Notes under the pieces: model-generated
Told to the model about the DNA's origin: nothing
The model's input: the letters and a program-made list of their open reading frames with translations, nothing else
Databases searched by the model: none
Assembly: GCA_963739345.1 (NCBI GenBank)
Contig: CAVUAA010000001.1
Span: 744,001-808,000, forward strand
DNA from: CAVUAA01 sp963739345
Lineage (GTDB): Bacteria; Chlamydiota; Chlamydiia; Chlamydiales; JAFEGQ01
Direction: 5' to 3'
DNA: 64,000 bases
Shown here: piece by piece, positions 60,534 to 64,000 of the stretch
Position numbering within the stretch: the stretch's first letter is position 1
Layout of the letters: each line of letters starts with the position of its first letter
Position numbers and translations under genes: made by a program

Positions 60534-63430
60534 ATGTTGACGTTTCAGGATTTGATTGCCAAGTTGAACACCTATTGGGGTGAGCAGGGATGCGTGATCC
60601 ACCAGGGTCACGACGTTGAAACAGGGGCCGGAACCTTCAATCCCGCCACCTTCTTCCGCTGCCTCGGCCCCGAGCCCTATCGGGCTGCCTACGTGGAGGT
60701 CTCCCGCCGCCCAAGCGACGGCCGCTACGGCACCAACCCCAACCGGATGCAGCAGTTCCACCAATATCAGGTGGTGATGAAGCCCTCCCCCTACGACATC
60801 CAGGAGCGCTACCTCGCCTCCCTAGAGGCTATCGGATTTGACCTCTCCCGCCACGACATCCGCTTCGTCCACGACGACTGGGAGCAGCCCACCCTCGGCG
60901 CCTCAGGGCTCGGCTGGGAGGTGTGGCGGGACGGAATGGAGGTAACCCAGTTCACCTACTTCCAAAACGTCGCCGGCTTCGAGCTCAGACCTGTCACCTC
61001 AGAACTCACCTATGGCCTCGAGCGTCTTGCCATGACCCTTCAAGGGGTTGACTCCGTCTGGGATCTCAAGTGGAACGACACCCTCACCTACGCCGACATC
61101 TTCCACGCCTCAGAGGTGGAGTGGAGCCGCTACAACTTCGACGCTGCAGATTCAAAGATGTGGCTCCGCCACTTCGATGACTTCGAGCGCGAAGCGAAAC
61201 GACTCATCAAAGACGATCTCGCCATCCCCGCCTACGACTTCGTCATGAAGGCCTCCCACGCCTTCAATCTTCTTGACGCCCGCGGGGTCATCTCCGTCAC
61301 CGAGCGGGCCGGCTACATCATCCGCCTCCGCGACCTCGCCCGACTCAAGTCGCCGACGGCTACCTCAAAGGGCGAGAAAAGCTGGGTACACCCCTTCTCG
61401 AAAAAGAGTGGCCCCTCAATGAGCGACCACCGACGGAAGTGGAGACACCACCAGCCTTATTTGATCCGCATGAGACAGCCGATTTCATCCTCGAAATTGG
61501 CTCAGAAGAGCTCCCCGCCACCTTCATTCCCATCGGCTGCACCAACCTCGAGCGAGATCTCACCAAGCTCCTTAAAGAAAGCGGCCTCTCCTTTGACAAG
61601 ATCGAAGTGCACGGCTCTCCCCGCCGCCTCGCCGCCTACGTCCACAACCTAGCTCTTGGCAAACCGGCCGAAAAAGTTGAGCGGCGAGGCCCCCCCGTCA
61701 CCGCCAACGCCGACGGCTTCAGGCGTTCTCTCCCCCCCGGCACAGACGTCACCGAACGTGATGGCTACCTCTACGCCCTCATCGAAAAGCCCGCCGTCAG
61801 CGCACGCGACCTCCTCTCAGAGGCCCTCCCCAAGCTCATCAGCAGCCTCGCATTCCCTAAGCGGATGCGTTGGGGCGACGGCGACCTCGCCTACGCCCGC
61901 CCCCTCCATTCCCTCATCGCCCTCCACGGCGACCACGTGGTCCCCTTCTCACTAGGTGGCATCCACTCGGGCCGAACCACCACCGCCCACGCCCAACTCA
62001 AGCGGGGGCAAACCGTCACCCTCCAAAAAGCCTCTGAGTACTTCGACGCCATGCGGCGCGCCAAAGTGATGGTCAACATTGACGAGCGGAAAACCGCCAT
62101 CTTGGGCCAGCTCGAAGACATCCAGACGGAGACTGGCCTTGAGGCCCTCCAGTTGGCCGCCGTCCTCCCCCAAGTGCTCCACCTCGTCGAGTGGCCCCAG
62201 CTCACCCACGCCACCTTCGATCCCAACTTCCTAAAAGCGCCCCCCGAAGTGCTCATCTCCGAGATGGTGCACCACCAAAAGTACTTCCCCCTCGCAAACC
62301 CCGACGGCTCCCTCTCCAACCAGTTTGTCATTACCGCCGACAACACCCCCACCGACGAGATCCGCCACGGCAACGTCAAAGTGCTCTCCGCCCGCCTCTC
62401 CGACGGCGTCTTTCTCTTCGAGCAAGACCTCAAGATCCCCCTCGATACCCTCAACGAAAAACTCAAAACCATCACCTACCGCAAAGAGCTCGGTTCCCTC
62501 TACGACAAAGCACAGCGGGTCAAAAAAACAGTCGAGATCCTCTCTCAACACCTCCCCCCTTCACCCCACGCCCTCCGCGCCGCCGAGCTCTCCAAAGCGG
62601 ACCTCGCCTCCCACCTCGTCGGCGAATTTCCCGAACTCCAGGGAGTCGCCGGCCGTCGCTACGCTCTCCATCATGGAGAGGATTCTGCAGTTGCAAGCGC
62701 CATCGACGAGCAGTGGATGCCTCGCGGCGACAAAGCACCCCTTCCGCAAACCCCTGCTGGCGTCCTCCTCAGCCTCGCCGACAAATTCGACAACCTCATT
62801 TCCTGTTTCTCCATTGGCTTACAGCCTACCTCCTCCTCCGACCCCTACGCCCTCCGCCGCCAAGCGCTCGCCATCATCCGCATCCTCATCGCCAAAAAGC
62901 TCACCCTCCCCCTCCACACCCTCCTCACCCCCGACCTCGAAGCCTTCTTCATCAACCGAGTCAAAACCGTCTTCACCGACTACGACCTCTCCCCCGACGA
63001 GATCGCCGCCTCCCTAGCCCACGGACTGTCTGACATCTACGACATGTACCTCCGCGTCCAGGCGCTCCACACCTTCCGCACCACTCCCCCCTTCGCCAAC
63101 CTCCTCGAAGTGTACAAGCGGGCCAAAGGGATCCTCACCGGCGAGACCACCCTCTTTGACCCCTCCCTCCTCGCCGAACCGGCCGAAAAAGAGCTCGCCT
63201 CCGCTCTCACCTCCATCGAATCTGACTTCCAAGACGCTCTCACCTCCGCCGACTACACCCGCGCCTACACCCTCATCGCCACCCTCCAAGCCCCCCTCGC
63301 CACCTTCTTTGACGCCGTCCGCGTCAACGCCGACGACCCCACCCTCAAAGCCAACCGGCTCGCCCTCCTCAACCACATCTTCGCTCTCTTCTCCAAACTC
63401 CTAGATTTCGCCCAAATTCACCAACAATAA
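60534..63430 (+). CDS. glyQS: Glycyl-tRNA synthetase, fused alpha and beta subunits, frameshifted near 61350
   Basis: Frame 1 encodes the alpha part: LTFQDLIAKLNTYWGEQGCVIHQGHDVETGAGTFNPATF, RMQQFHQYQVVMKPSP, LGLGWEVWRDGMEVTQFTYFQ-type ASGLGWEVWRDGMEVTQFTY to RLRDLARL. The frame then shifts and the protein resumes as VADGYLKGREKLGTPLLEKEW, joining without a stop into the beta part (FILEIGSEELPATFIPIG.. to ..LLDFAQIHQQ). One missing base (or two extra) around CTCAAGTCGCC reconstructs about 965 residues. Single-chain GlyQS is characteristic of chlamydiae, so the alpha-beta fusion is real and the shift is probably a sequencing error. Confidence 0.93.
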
Positions 63431-63444
63431 CTCGGATTACCCTG

Positions 63445-64000
63445 ATGAAAGCTGCGACACTCGAGCGACCAGCCGGTCTTGGCACCTTCGCCGGGGTCTA
63501 CCTCCCTAGCCTACTGACCATCTTTGGCGTCATCATGTACCTCAGGATGGGTCTTGTGGTTGGCTCGGTGGGCATGTTTGGCGCCATGACTATCGTCCTC
63601 ATGGCCACCTCTATTACTTTTCTCACTGGACTCTCCATCGCCGCCTCAGCCACCAATACCACCATCGGCGGCGGCGGTGCCTACTTCCTCATTTCTCGCG
63701 CCTTCGGCAAGGAAATTGGGGCCGCCATTGGCCTCCCCCTCTATCTCGCCCAGGCAATCGGGATCTCCTTCTACATCACTGGATTCGTCGAATCGCTCGC
63801 CTCAGTTGCCCCTGGTCTGCCGGCCCCCCTCGTCGGCGTCGCTACCCTTGCCGTCCTCACCACACTTGCATTCACCTCTGCGAGCCTTGCCATCAAAACG
63901 CAAGGGATCATCCTCGTCGCCATCATCGCCTCAATTGTCTCCTTTTTCCTTGGCGGTGAGGCGGTAACAGAGGTGGCGGTCACCCCCATTCCTCGTCTCA
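63445..64000 (+). CDS. SLC12-type cation-chloride cotransporter / amino acid permease, N-terminal part
   Basis: Starts MKAATLERPAGLGTFAGVYL and runs off the window at residue 185. TIFGVIMYLRMGLVVGSVG, LTGLSIAASATNTTIGGGGAYFLIS, RAFGKEIGAAIGLPLYLAQA are landmarks of the Na-K-Cl/K-Cl cotransporter branch of the APC superfamily. Five helices visible. Transported ions unknown. 14 bases after glyQS. Confidence 0.9.
   Translation, partial: MKAATLERPAGLGTFAGVYLPSLLTIFGVIMYLRMGLVVGSVGMFGAMTIVLMATSITFLTGLSIAASATNTTIGGGGAYFLISRAFGKEIGAAIGLPLYLAQAIGISFYITGFVESLASVAPGLPAPLVGVATLAVLTTLAFTSASLAIKTQGIILVAIIASIVSFFLGGEAVTEVAVTPIPRL

Noticed and set aside
60498..60764. N-terminal extension of the glycosyltransferase
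   Set aside because: Antisense to the start of glyQS; the family domain begins at the ATG at 60497.

Overview
The window is a 64-kb piece of a GC-rich chromosome from a member of the Chlamydiota outside the Chlamydiaceae. The assignment rests on gene content and order. sctU-sctV, then sctW(copN)-chaperone-malQ, then rpmB-ubiD-like-phospholipase D follow the order of the CdsU/CdsV/CopN/Scc1/MalQ/L28 block of Chlamydia. The second half has rplI-rpsR-rpsF-pth-rplY, glgA, pgsA and a fused glyQS, another characteristic chlamydial run. A chlamydial lysine/meso-DAP operon (dapB-dapA-asd-dapL), a SEC-C-tagged methionine aminopeptidase, a sigma-28 factor and ferrochelatase agree. By eye the GC content and the preference for C-ending codons are far above those of the familiar chlamydiae.

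Layout: 0-9 kb holds the type III secretion export apparatus and gatekeeper genes and malQ, interrupted at 3.4-6.0 kb by an accessory patch (two unknown proteins and a DUF234-type AAA ATPase). 9-26 kb is a long stretch that separates malQ from rpmB. It contains a transglutaminase/TPR protein, a cluster at 10.7-16.5 kb of unknown membrane proteins sharing a short C-terminal G-x-W-x-W motif, a Ca2+ antiporter, hemH, a 5'-nucleotidase, clpB, two HExxH-containing membrane proteins and sthA. 26-33 kb returns to chlamydial core genes (rpmB, ubiD-like, PLD, dapB-dapA-asd-dapL). 33-37.5 kb holds tail-anchored unknowns, tsaC, sigma-28, map and a coiled-coil membrane protein. 37.7-45.7 kb is one tightly overlapping operon: an arginine succinyltransferase (AST)-type pathway made of an M20 hydrolase, a class III aminotransferase, AstA, AstD, AstB and an FAD/Fe-S oxidoreductase. 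45.8-48.3 kb has an OTU-type cysteine protease with two membrane helices (probable effector) and a convergent unknown. 48.5-53.8 kb is a minus-strand operon: tRNA-Gln, prs, rplY, pth, rpsF, rpsR, rplI, hldD and the heptose kinase. 54-64 kb has an unknown coiled-coil protein, glgA, a PfkB kinase, pgsA, rlmN, a GT2 glycosyltransferase, glyQS and the start of an SLC12-type transporter.

The most unusual signals are the modular C-terminal motif family at 10.7-16.5 kb, the AST-like operon whose AstC and AstE positions are filled by other protein families, the paired HERAH membrane proteins, the OTU protease, and several families of perfect palindromes in intergenic regions. Five conserved genes (sctV, the transglutaminase/TPR gene, clpB, one HERAH gene and glyQS) are each broken by a single frameshift, two of them in C or G runs. 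This suggests uncorrected indel errors in the assembly rather than real gene loss, so these genes are annotated as full-length reconstructions.
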